Shown here in pieces: positions 1 through 4,630 of a stretch of DNA of 6,031 nt (its first letter is position 1; each line of letters opens with the position of its first letter). Position numbers and translations under genes: made by a program. The notes under the pieces were generated by a model. That model ran no database searches. It had not been told where the DNA came from and saw nothing but the letters and a program-made list of their open reading frames with translations. Origin of the DNA: Patescibacteria group bacterium (lineage in GTDB: Bacteria; Patescibacteria; Paceibacteria; Moranbacterales; UBA1568). The DNA lies in the NCBI GenBank assembly GCA_030916685.1, contig JAUPWD010000082.1:1-6031 (forward strand). Reading direction: 5' to 3'.

Positions 1-211
1 CTCCCATGATGTCCGTCGCGAGATTGAGCAGTGCTTCGACAAGCGCTTCGACGACATTCTGAAACCCTCGCGGAACCATCTGCAAGCGCTTTGAAAGAAG
101 ACTAAATGACACGATCAGGATAAGGCCGACGAGAAGCGTGATAACAAAGGCATTCGTGATCGGGAATCCAAGCCACTCGAAGTATTTTTCTGCTGCAATT
201 GAAATTTCCAT
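1..211 (-). CDS. atpB: F1Fo ATP synthase subunit a, N-terminal part (runs off the left edge)
   Basis: Subunit a is the membrane stator of the Fo proton channel; it faces the c-ring and carries the proton half-channels. Only the first 70 residues are visible. They contain a short N-terminal stretch, the family pattern FPITNAF at about 16-22, a first transmembrane helix at about 20-40, and then VPRGFQN at 46-52, which matches the conserved VPxGxQN/E segment before the second amphipathic region. The catalytic arginine helix lies outside the window. The ATG at 211-209 fits the normal family N-terminus. No Shine-Dalgarno sequence is visible; instead a dispersed 43-bp repeat ends one base before the start codon. 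A terminator at 281-327 separates this gene from the upstream 109-aa gene, so atpB probably begins its own atp operon. A weak TATAAC (264-259) is the only -10 candidate, and it has no convincing -35. The assignment rests on motif recognition over a short fragment. Confidence 0.85.
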   Translation of the reverse strand, partial: MEISIAAEKYFEWLGFPITNAFVITLLVGLILIVSFSLLSKRLQMVPRGFQNVVEALVEALLNLATDIMG

Positions 212-212
212 A

Positions 213-255
213 TATTGAATAATAGCGGTCGTTCCGCTTTTTGAGCGGTGCGTCC
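213..255 (-). repeat. Dispersed 43-bp repeat, copy A, in front of atpB
   Basis: This segment matches 3317-3359 at 38 of 43 positions without gaps. Read on the minus strand it holds alternating complementary words: AGCGG-ACGCA-CCGCT-CAAAA-AGCGG-AACGA-CCGCT, beginning just outside the aligned core. It can therefore fold as two successive small hairpins or as one alternative central hairpin (CCGCT/AGCGG with a CAAAA loop). It stops one base short of the atpB start codon. It may be a mobile REP-like sequence or a shared 5' leader; the sequence alone does not decide. Confidence 0.75.
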
Positions 256-280
256 GCTGTTATACCAAAAAGGTCTCAAA

Positions 281-327
281 TAAAAAAGTCGGCTGTTCTT
301 AGAGCCACTCTCACAAAACAAGCCGAC
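281..327 (-). terminator. Rho-independent terminator after the 109-aa gene
   Basis: Read on the minus strand, GTCGGCT (327-321) pairs perfectly with AGCCGAC (294-288) and is followed directly by TTTTTT, an A and TTT. The long loop can fold further, with TGTT/AACA and AGAG/CTCT as inner helices. It lies about 45 bases after the stop codon of the 372-701 gene and before atpB, so it should end that transcript and isolate the atp operon. On the plus strand the hairpin is preceded by A residues and followed by no T tract, so it acts in one direction. Confidence 0.82.
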
Positions 328-371
328 TCCATAATACGAGAAATTCGCTCTATCGTCAAACAAAAAGAAAA

Positions 372-701
372 TTACTGCATGAGAGCTGTGTCCGAACTCT
401 CTGTCGAATTTTTTAAAGCAGCATCCATCGCGGCATCATACTCTACTTCCAATAAATCTCGAATTTTTTCATATGTCGCCTTCAATGGCCCCCCAGCCTT
501 GATTTTCGCCTCCAAGCCAACAAGCTGCGCCTGAAAATCCCTTGCTTTCGCGAAACTTTCTGCAGCCAATATTTTTTTCTCCGCTTCCATATCCTTCGCG
601 TCATCCTCTGAACGCATGTCATCCTCTATTTTCGCACCACGAAATTCTGCCCGCTTTGCCTGCAACCCTTCGATTACCGGCATTTCGCCCATATTTCCCA
701 T
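372..701 (-). CDS. Unrecognised 109-aa acidic, largely helical protein
   Basis: I do not recognise this protein. It is soluble-looking, acidic and rich in Ala, Glu, Lys and Asp, with no cysteine, no signal peptide and no membrane segment. Residues about 10-65 and 72-97 look alpha-helical and possibly coiled-coil; a GGP at 70-72 breaks the two helical stretches. The gene sits between tatD and atpB on the same strand, with a palindromic element and a TATAAT-like box upstream and a strong terminator downstream, so it may be its own transcription unit. The start is uncertain: methionines 1, 4 and 7 are all possible and none has a good Shine-Dalgarno sequence. ORFs on the plus strand here have repetitive Ser/Pro/Phe-rich compositions typical of shadows, which favours the minus strand. 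Terminator position and composition make it a likely real gene, but its function is unknown. Confidence 0.7.
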   Translation of the reverse strand: MGNMGEMPVIEGLQAKRAEFRGAKIEDDMRSEDDAKDMEAEKKILAAESFAKARDFQAQLVGLEAKIKAGGPLKATYEKIRDLLEVEYDAAMDAALKNSTESSDTALMQ

Positions 702-731
702 ACTCTGTTTCGATTATCAGTTTATATCTGA

Positions 732-737
732 ATTATA
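732..737 (-). promoter_or_regulatory. Possible -10 box (TATAAT) for the 109-aa gene
   Basis: The minus strand carries a perfect TATAAT at 737-732, about 30 bases before the ATG at 701. The -35 region at 16-18 bases spacing has no good TTGACA-like hexamer, so this is a weak call in AT-rich DNA. It lies just downstream of the palindromic element at 741-929. Confidence 0.3.
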
Positions 738-740
738 CCT

Positions 741-929
741 TAAGTATCTATTTAAATCTCACCGCGGTTATAAAGCGCCATGCCCCGCTTGCCTGCTCAA
801 ATATTCTCATTCCGGCTGCAAACCCATCAAAGCTCGTCGGAATATCTAGATATTCCTTCTCACTTCTTCATGGTTTTCGCTCGAAATGGGAACATTTTAG
901 CAAGGCATGAGATTTAAGCTAGATACTAA
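741..929. repeat. Imperfect palindromic (MITE-like or hairpin) element between tatD and the 109-aa gene
   Basis: The whole gap is one large imperfect inverted repeat. Its centre is the perfect 18-bp palindrome GGAATATCTAGATATTCC (839-856). Outwards, the arms match at about two thirds of positions, for example AAATATTCTCATT on the plus strand against AAATGTTCCCATT on the minus strand. The outer ends are TTAAATCTCA (752-761) and its exact complement (908-917), and beyond them AGTATCTA (743-750) and its complement (920-927). The left arm has extra material around 762-788 (CCGCGG and a GC-rich stretch) that the right arm lacks. The right end overlaps the last two sense codons and the stop codon of tatD. 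No open reading frame of note lies inside and no T tract follows, so it is not a standard terminator. Candidates are a miniature inverted-repeat element, a REP-like hairpin or a structured RNA. Confidence 0.75.
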
Positions 930-1806
930 AAATCTTTTCCACACTTGCGATCACCGCCTGTTCTGCTGTTTCTCGGGAAATCCCCTTGAGTTCAGCTATT
1001 TTTTCGATAACTGAGACCACATATGCCGGTTCATTCCGCTTTCCCCGATACGGAACGGGCGCGAGGTATGGGCAGTCCGTTTCGGCGAGCATCCGGTCAA
1101 TCGGTATCATCTTCACCACCTCAGTCAAATCGTCTTTCGTACCTGCTACAGATTTTTTCACTGAATAGGTGATATTCCCCGTAAAAGAAAAGCGTATGCC
1201 TGGCAATTCAAGGAATTTCTTCGTCACTTCGGTATCGCCCATGTAGCAGTGAAGTACTGCTGATTTAAGATTTACGATTTTAGATTTTAGAATAAGAAAA
1301 ATATCTTCGTAGGAATCTACCGTTCCCACGGATGGACGACAATGAATAATCAATGGCAATTGTAATTCCCTTGCTATCTCAATCTGAGCGACAAACCCGT
1401 CCTTTTGCATCTTCTTTTGTTGACTGTTGATTGTTAGCTGCTGATTGTAATAGTCCAATCCGCATTCCCCGATCGCCACCACCTTATCTGAAGAAAGGGC
1501 AATCTCCTTCAATTCGGAAAGTATTTCTTGATGATTGATGATTGATGATTGATGATTATTTGTTTCTTGGATTTTGGTGATTGGTGATTCTTTTTCAATG
1601 GTTTCATTGAAAAAGTCCGGGTGTATCCCCACACTCGCATACACCCCCTCATGCCGTTCTGCGCACGCTACGGCCCTCCGACTTTCCTTGGTATCCGTCC
1701 CGATAGTGATGATCTTCGTCACGCCCGCATCGAAAGCGCGCTTCACGACGGCATCGCGGTCAGCGTCAAAGGCAAGGTCATGCAGATGCGCGTGAATATC
1801 CAACAT
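919..1806 (-). CDS. tatD: TatD-family metal-dependent deoxyribonuclease
   Basis: TatD-family enzymes are cytoplasmic TIM-barrel hydrolases; characterised members are 3'-5' DNases linked to DNA repair and turnover. The metal ligands are visible: H5 and H7 (DIHAHLH), E114 in IGECGLDYY, H155 in LIIHCR, H186 in LHCYMG and D244 in AETDCPYLAP. The segment RGKRNEPAYV at 254-263 is the usual C-terminal signature. At 295 aa it is roughly 30-40 residues longer than typical members (about 255-265). The excess is explained by three repeat-derived insertions, at about 68-93, 121-130 and 173-182, all between rather than inside conserved strands, so activity is plausible. The ATG at 1806 gives the family N-terminus; no Shine-Dalgarno sequence is seen and an out-of-frame ATG lies four bases upstream. 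It lies 90 bases after metG, a common pairing in bacteria. The stop codon falls inside the palindromic element at 741-929. Confidence 0.93.
   Translation of the reverse strand: MLDIHAHLHDLAFDADRDAVVKRAFDAGVTKIITIGTDTKESRRAVACAERHEGVYASVGIHPDFFNETIEKESPITKIQETNNHQSSIINHQEILSELKEIALSSDKVVAIGECGLDYYNQQLTINSQQKKMQKDGFVAQIEIARELQLPLIIHCRPSVGTVDSYEDIFLILKSKIVNLKSAVLHCYMGDTEVTKKFLELPGIRFSFTGNITYSVKKSVAGTKDDLTEVVKMIPIDRMLAETDCPYLAPVPYRGKRNEPAYVVSVIEKIAELKGISRETAEQAVIASVEKIFSI
1262..1290 (-). repeat. AT-rich simple repeat inserted in tatD (LKSKIVNLKS)
   Basis: The minus strand repeats variants of TCTAAAATC / GTAAATC / TTAAATC. It encodes tatD residues 173-182, a Lys/Ser/Leu/Ile-rich stretch between SYEDIF and the conserved AVLHCY strand, where the family normally has a short connector. 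The base composition is much more AT-rich than the surrounding codons. The reading frame is kept. Confidence 0.6.
1418..1448 (-). repeat. AT-rich simple repeat inserted in tatD (NQQLTINSQQ)
   Basis: Read on the minus strand this stretch is built from AAC/AATC-AGCA-type words (CAATCAGCAGCTAACAATCA and following) and encodes tatD residues 121-130, immediately after the active-site IGECGLDYY. A near-identical word set occurs in metG at 2185-2209, which marks the two as members of one repeat family rather than conserved protein sequence. Confidence 0.65.
1531..1558 (-). repeat. Four tandem 7-bp units inside tatD (NHQSSIINHQ)
   Basis: The plus strand reads ATGATTG three times followed by ATGATTA. 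On the coding strand this gives a heptanucleotide array translated as NNHQSSIINHQ (residues about 83-93). Because seven is not a multiple of three, gain or loss of one unit would shift the tatD frame. The similar words ATTTTGGTGATTGGTGATT lie just beside it (1571-1589), so the full low-complexity tract reaches about 1590. Confidence 0.8.
1590..1615. repeat. Perfect 11-bp hairpin inside tatD
   Basis: CTTTTTCAATG (1590-1600) and CATTGAAAAAG (1605-1615) are exact complements separated by GTTT. The hairpin encodes FFNETIEKE of TatD and lies right at the edge of the first low-complexity insertion, so it may be part of the inserted material. It could form in mRNA or single-stranded DNA; no T tract follows on the coding strand. 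Confidence 0.6.
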
Positions 1807-1896
1807 ACATACGAAGTATTTTGTATCTCGTATCTTGTATTATGTATTTCGATTTCTCTCCATACTTTATACGCAATACACGATACATAATACATT
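1807..1896. repeat. metG-tatD spacer made of ATAC/GTAT repeats
   Basis: The 90-base spacer is almost entirely a degenerate array of GTATN(2-3) words on one half and ATACN(2-3) words on the other, so the halves can pair into a long AT-rich stem. On the coding strand the left half reads like GTATTATGTATCGTGTATTG and the right half like ATACATAATACAAGATACG. The same word family occurs at 5662-5696. No promoter or ribosome binding site can be picked out; GGAGAG lies about 45 bases before the tatD ATG, too far to serve as a Shine-Dalgarno sequence. metG and tatD are probably co-transcribed across it. Confidence 0.65.
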
Positions 1897-3312
1897 TTAG
1901 ATTCTCTGAAAAAGTGGCTCCGTTTTTCCTTCCTGCAGAGCTTTCAGGATTTTCTCTGAAGTCTGTGGGAGGAATGGACTGAGAGCAGACGCGATGAAGG
2001 AAAGCTCAGTGAGGAATCCAGTCATTTCTTTTTCAAAGACTGGCATATCCGTCTTCACAAGCTCCCACGGCTTCACCTCGGCAATCTTCTTATCAAGTGC
2101 CCGTGTCCGACCAATGATCCATTCGAGAGTCTCCGTCATCCTGTATTCATCCATCAGCTTCTGAAGCTCTTCGGGATATTCTCCGTTAGCTGTTAATTGT
2201 TGATTGTTGTCTGCATCAAGCTTTTCCGAAAGCTTGATGAGTCGAGAGGTAAGATTGCCCAGTCCATTCGCGAGATCGGCATTGTATTTCTCACTCATGC
2301 GTTCCCAGGTGATATCGATATCCTCGCCGAATGCCGCGGCCGAGAGGAGGATATACCGCGCTCCATCGATACCGAATTTCTCCACGAGCTCGCTTGGCGC
2401 GATGACATTCCCCAGCGACTTCGACATTTTCTGTCCCGCATTGGTGATATGCCCGTGAATGAGAATCTTCGCCGACGGAGCCACACTGGCGGAGAGGAGC
2501 ATCGCCTGCCACATCGCCGACTGCTGACGAAGATTGTCCTTGCCCGCAATCTGTACGCCCGGCCAGAACCGGGAGAATTTCTCCTCATCCGGCCAACCAA
2601 GTGTCGAGATATAATTCACCAGTGCATCGAACCAAACATACATCACGTGCTCTGCGTCATCCGGCACCGGTATCCCCCATGGCATTTTCTTCGCCAATCG
2701 CGAGATACTGAAATCCTGTGGCCCTCGCTCGACAAATGCACGTATTTCATTCAAACGCTTCTCCGGAACGACGAAACCGGCATCCTTCCCGTACAGGGCG
2801 AGGAGCGCATCCTGAAACTTCGAGAATCGGAAGAAATAATTCTCTTCTTCGACAATCTCGATTTCTCGATTCGGATGATCAACACATTTCCCATCCACCA
2901 ATTCCGAATCCGTCTTCTCGAGCTCGCATCCCACGCAGTATTTCATCTGATACTGCTTCTTGTAGATATCGCCGTTCGCCAAGCATCGTCGCCAGAATTC
3001 CTGCGCCGCTTCGATATGATGCGCGTCCGTCGTCCGTATGAAATCCGTATAGCTGATATCGAGAAGCGATTTGAGTGAGCGGAAATGCTCCGACATCTCA
3101 TCGCAAAATACCTGCGGGGTCATACTTCTCTTCTCCGCCTCCTCATAGATCTTCACGCCATGCTCGTCGGTACCGATATTGAACACAACCTCATTCCCGA
3201 GGAGCGTCTGATACCGTGCGATGACATCCGCCTGCACTACTTCGAGTGCAAACCCGATATGTGGCAATCCGTTCACGTATGGCAGGGTTGTTGTTATATA
3301 AAATGGTTTCAT
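1897..3312 (-). CDS. metG: Methionine-tRNA ligase (compact form, 471 aa)
   Basis: This class I synthetase charges tRNA(Met) with methionine in the cytoplasm. Visible landmarks are PYVNGLPHIGF at 11-21 (HIGH region), GTDEHG at 48-53, a zinc knuckle with C126, C129, C143 and H146, YVWFDAL at 225-231, AGKDNLRQQ at 256-264 and KMSKS at 295-299. A helical anticodon-binding domain follows, with NADLANGLGNLTSR at about 344-357 and KPWELVK at 414-420. The protein ends soon after this domain, so it lacks the C-terminal EMAP/Trbp111-like tRNA-binding domain found in longer bacterial forms. Two oddities stand out: the fourth residue of the HIGH motif is Phe (HIGF), and NNQQLTAN at 369-376 is a repeat-derived insertion. 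The ATG at 3312 gives the expected MKPFYITTTLPYVNG start. No Shine-Dalgarno sequence is present; the 43-bp repeat ends four bases upstream. No T-box or SAM riboswitch was recognised. Confidence 0.96.
   Translation of the reverse strand: MKPFYITTTLPYVNGLPHIGFALEVVQADVIARYQTLLGNEVVFNIGTDEHGVKIYEEAEKRSMTPQVFCDEMSEHFRSLKSLLDISYTDFIRTTDAHHIEAAQEFWRRCLANGDIYKKQYQMKYCVGCELEKTDSELVDGKCVDHPNREIEIVEEENYFFRFSKFQDALLALYGKDAGFVVPEKRLNEIRAFVERGPQDFSISRLAKKMPWGIPVPDDAEHVMYVWFDALVNYISTLGWPDEEKFSRFWPGVQIAGKDNLRQQSAMWQAMLLSASVAPSAKILIHGHITNAGQKMSKSLGNVIAPSELVEKFGIDGARYILLSAAAFGEDIDITWERMSEKYNADLANGLGNLTSRLIKLSEKLDADNNQQLTANGEYPEELQKLMDEYRMTETLEWIIGRTRALDKKIAEVKPWELVKTDMPVFEKEMTGFLTELSFIASALSPFLPQTSEKILKALQEGKTEPLFQRI
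2185..2209 (-). repeat. AT-rich simple repeat inserted in metG (NNQQLTAN)
   Basis: The minus strand reads CAACAATCAACAATTAACAG followed by CTAAC, encoding metG residues 369-376 in the anticodon-binding domain. It shares its words with the tatD insertion at 1418-1448, and both translate to a (N)QQLT core. The insertion sits in a connector between helices, between KLDAD and GEYPEELQ, and keeps the frame. Confidence 0.65.
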
Positions 3313-3316
3313 ACTG

Positions 3317-3359
3317 TATTGCGTAATAGCAGTCGTTCCGCTTTTGGAGCGATGCGTCC
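3317..3359 (-). repeat. Dispersed 43-bp repeat, copy B, in front of metG
   Basis: This copy matches 213-255 at 38 of 43 positions. On the minus strand it ends with AGCGGAACGACTGCTATTA and stops four bases before the metG ATG. Beyond the aligned core, copy B carries about 20 extra GC-rich bases (around 3360-3378, with CCTCCC and GGCGGGCAGG) before both copies share GCTGTT again, so either an insertion here or a deletion in copy A separates them. The central hairpin is kept as CGCT/AGCG, and the last hairpin keeps pairing through a G-U wobble. Confidence 0.75.
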
Positions 3360-3450
3360 CCTCCCAAGGCGGGCAGGCGCTGTTTCAATTAATCTCCCAT
3401 ACATTCTTGCATTCTTTCATGGCTTCATCAAGGCACTTTTTTAGAGGCTA
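3360..3450. other. Unassigned part of the metG / 79-aa gene divergent spacer
   Basis: Between the repeat in front of metG and the plus-strand promoter there is no gene that I can support. The minus strand holds a short open stretch ending in an 11-codon frame, MKECKNVWEIN, at 3385-3420. It has no ribosome binding site and no run of Met codons, so it does not look like an attenuation leader. It could be the last trace of a degraded gene. A promoter for metG must lie in this spacer or further upstream, but no convincing pair of hexamers is visible. Confidence 0.4.
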
Positions 3451-3479
3451 TTGCCAAAATACTAATTTTAGTTTATAAT
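3451..3479 (+). promoter_or_regulatory. Sigma70-type promoter for the 79-aa gene
   Basis: TTGCCA (3451-3456) and a perfect TATAAT (3474-3479) are separated by exactly 17 bases. This is the best promoter in the window. Transcription would begin near 3486, leaving a 5' leader of about 34 bases before the ATG at 3520. Confidence 0.8.
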
Positions 3480-3507
3480 ATATAATAAGTACCTACCACC
3501 ACAACCC

Positions 3508-3513
3508 AAGGAG
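3508..3513 (+). promoter_or_regulatory. Strong Shine-Dalgarno sequence of the 79-aa gene
   Basis: AAGGAG lies six bases before the ATG at 3520, an ideal spacing. It fixes the start codon. No other gene in this window has a comparable ribosome binding site. Confidence 0.88.
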
Positions 3514-3519
3514 AATCTC

Positions 3520-3759
3520 ATGAACAAGCAAGGTATCACCTGCGTGACTCACGGGAAGTTTCCCAGCGAGCTCCACAGTGCAGTTGCGATAATGATTGGC
3601 ATCGCGATTCTCTACGCCAGTCTGTCCGCCAACTGCGCGACGGGTGGCGATTGCACCTTCGCCAACGGGGATCTCGCCAACTGGCTTTTCCCCAAAATCA
3701 AGGCGGTAGAAAAATTCTTCTACCAGCATCTGGCGGGGCGATTCCCCTTCGTCGGCTAA
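3520..3759 (+). CDS. Unrecognised 79-aa small membrane or secreted protein
   Basis: I do not recognise this protein. It has a polar N-terminus of about 19 residues, one hydrophobic segment at about 20-37 (SAVAIMIGIAILYASLSA), then a short cysteine- and glycine-containing stretch (NCATGGDC, C39 and C45) and a C-terminal part with aromatic and basic residues (WLFPKIKAVEKFFYQHLAG). It could be a single-pass membrane protein, or an exported peptide cleaved after the LSA at 35-37; the site does not match a lipobox because Asn precedes Cys39. It is the only plus-strand gene here and stands alone, with its own promoter, strong Shine-Dalgarno sequence and strong terminator. Codons end mostly in C or G, unlike the more AT-leaning neighbours, which suggests high expression or a different origin. 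The antisense frame at 3493-3789 is a shadow: every signal points to the plus strand. Existence is well supported; function is unknown. Confidence 0.88.
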   Translation: MNKQGITCVTHGKFPSELHSAVAIMIGIAILYASLSANCATGGDCTFANGDLANWLFPKIKAVEKFFYQHLAGRFPFVG

Positions 3760-3773
3760 TGCCCCCATCACCC

Positions 3774-3816
3774 GATCCGGCCGTGCCACGCACGCGTCCG
3801 GGTCTTTTTTATTTTT
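3774..3816 (+). terminator. Rho-independent terminator of the 79-aa gene
   Basis: GATCCGG (3774-3780) pairs with CCGGGTC (3798-3804), six Watson-Crick pairs plus one G-U. Inside it CGTGC (3782-3786) pairs with GCACG (3790-3794) around a CAC loop. TTTTTT, an A and TTTTT follow. It starts 14 bases after the stop codon. On the minus strand no T tract follows the hairpin, so it does not terminate rsmI. Confidence 0.92.
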
Positions 3817-3830
3817 AACACGTTAACAGA

Positions 3831-4505
3831 CTAATAGATTATAACAACAAACTCCCCCTTCTGTTTCCCTGGGTTCACTGTGAAATAATTCCGCATATCT
3901 TCTATCGAACCGCGGAGCACTTCTTCGAACATCTTGGTCAATTCTCGCCCAATGATAACCTTTCTTTCCGGTGCAAATGTTTCGAGCAAATCGAGATTCT
4001 TGATAACCCGATGTGGAGATTCATAGTACATAACTGGATATTCCATCGCGGCGACTTTCTTGAAAAATGTTTCCCTGCCTTTCTTGTGCGGAGGAAATCC
4101 AAGGAAGACGAATTCCCGCATATCAATACCGGCGACCGAGACGATAGTGGCGAGTGCGGACACACCCGGAATCGGCACGACTGGAACTTCTGCGGTCAGG
4201 GCGAGCGAGACGAGTTTATTTCCCGGATCGGAAAGTCCCGGCGTCCCGGCGTCCGATGCGAAGGCGAGGCTCTCACCGTTCTTCAGTCGCTCCACGATAT
4301 GGGCGAGCTTGGCATCATCGGTATGCTCATGACACGACACCATGGATTTCTGTATCTCATATCGCGCCAGCAATTTCCCCGTCACACGGGTATCCTCGCA
4401 GAGCACTGCATCCACGATCTTGAGCGTCTCGAGTGCACGCAAAGTAATATCCCCCAAGTTTCCTATGGGAGTGGCGACGATGTAGAGAGTACCTGAATTT
4501 TGCAT
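3831..4505 (-). CDS. rsmI: 16S rRNA 2'-O-ribose C1402 methyltransferase
   Basis: RsmI uses S-adenosylmethionine to methylate the ribose of C1402 in 16S rRNA at the decoding centre. The tetrapyrrole-methylase fold is clear over 224 aa: LYIVATPIGNLGDITLRA at 7-24, EDTR at 37-40, SDAGTPGLSDPG at 84-95, IPGVSA at 112-117, YESPHR at 161-166, GRELTKMFEE at 186-195 and KGEFV at 216-220. It ends directly after the last strand, so it lacks the small C-terminal extension of some homologues. I chose the ATG at 4505. A longer frame from a TTG at 4547 would add 14 residues, but these (FENCELKIENYFV) are translated AT-rich spacer repeat and are probably not protein. No Shine-Dalgarno sequence is visible. 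The gene runs towards the convergent 79-aa gene, 15 bases beyond that gene's terminator, and has no terminator of its own, so its transcript may cross the 79-aa gene as antisense and continue to metG. Confidence 0.95.
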   Translation of the reverse strand: MQNSGTLYIVATPIGNLGDITLRALETLKIVDAVLCEDTRVTGKLLARYEIQKSMVSCHEHTDDAKLAHIVERLKNGESLAFASDAGTPGLSDPGNKLVSLALTAEVPVVPIPGVSALATIVSVAGIDMREFVFLGFPPHKKGRETFFKKVAAMEYPVMYYESPHRVIKNLDLLETFAPERKVIIGRELTKMFEEVLRGSIEDMRNYFTVNPGKQKGEFVVIIY

Positions 4506-4630
4506 AACAAAATAATTTTCAATTTTCAATTCACAATTTTCAAACAATGTCTTAATTTCTCAATTCAAAAATTTTAGAATTCAGTCATTGGAAATTGTTT
4601 AGAAATTAGAAATTGGTAATTAGAAATTCA
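4506..4630. repeat. AT-rich simple-repeat spacer between the AI-2E-type gene and rsmI
   Basis: The spacer consists of degenerate words of the types TTTCAATT / CAATTTTC (4515-4544) and GAAATTAGAAATTGG (about 4584-4628), so its two ends are roughly complementary and could pair. There is no clear promoter, terminator or ribosome binding site. A frame through it extends rsmI upstream, which looks accidental. Confidence 0.65.

Noticed and set aside
115..363. 82-codon minus-strand frame
   Set aside because: It runs out of frame through the atpB start, the 43-bp repeat and the terminator, so it is not a gene.
2197..3078. Long 293-codon plus-strand reading frame
   Set aside because: It is wholly antisense to metG, whose motifs are unambiguous. 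The translation is rich in Arg, His, Ile and Leu without recognisable motifs, as expected of a shadow frame.
3385..3420. 11-codon leader peptide (MKECKNVWEIN) upstream of metG
   Set aside because: It has no ribosome binding site, no repeated Met codons and no terminator/antiterminator pair, so attenuation is not supported.
3313..3519. T-box or SAM riboswitch controlling metG
   Set aside because: No T-box sequence, specifier stem or SAM-box motif could be found in the upstream region.
3493..3789. 98-codon minus-strand frame over the 79-aa gene
   Set aside because: Promoter, Shine-Dalgarno sequence and terminator all support the plus strand; this frame starts inside the terminator hairpin region and has no signals.
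3816..3827. TTAACACGTTAA palindrome after the terminator as an operator
   Set aside because: The arms are only five bases, AT-rich, and lie between two convergent gene ends, where an operator has no obvious role.
4506..4547. Longer rsmI starting at TTG 4547
   Set aside because: The added residues are translated spacer repeat, and the ATG at 4505 matches the family N-terminus.
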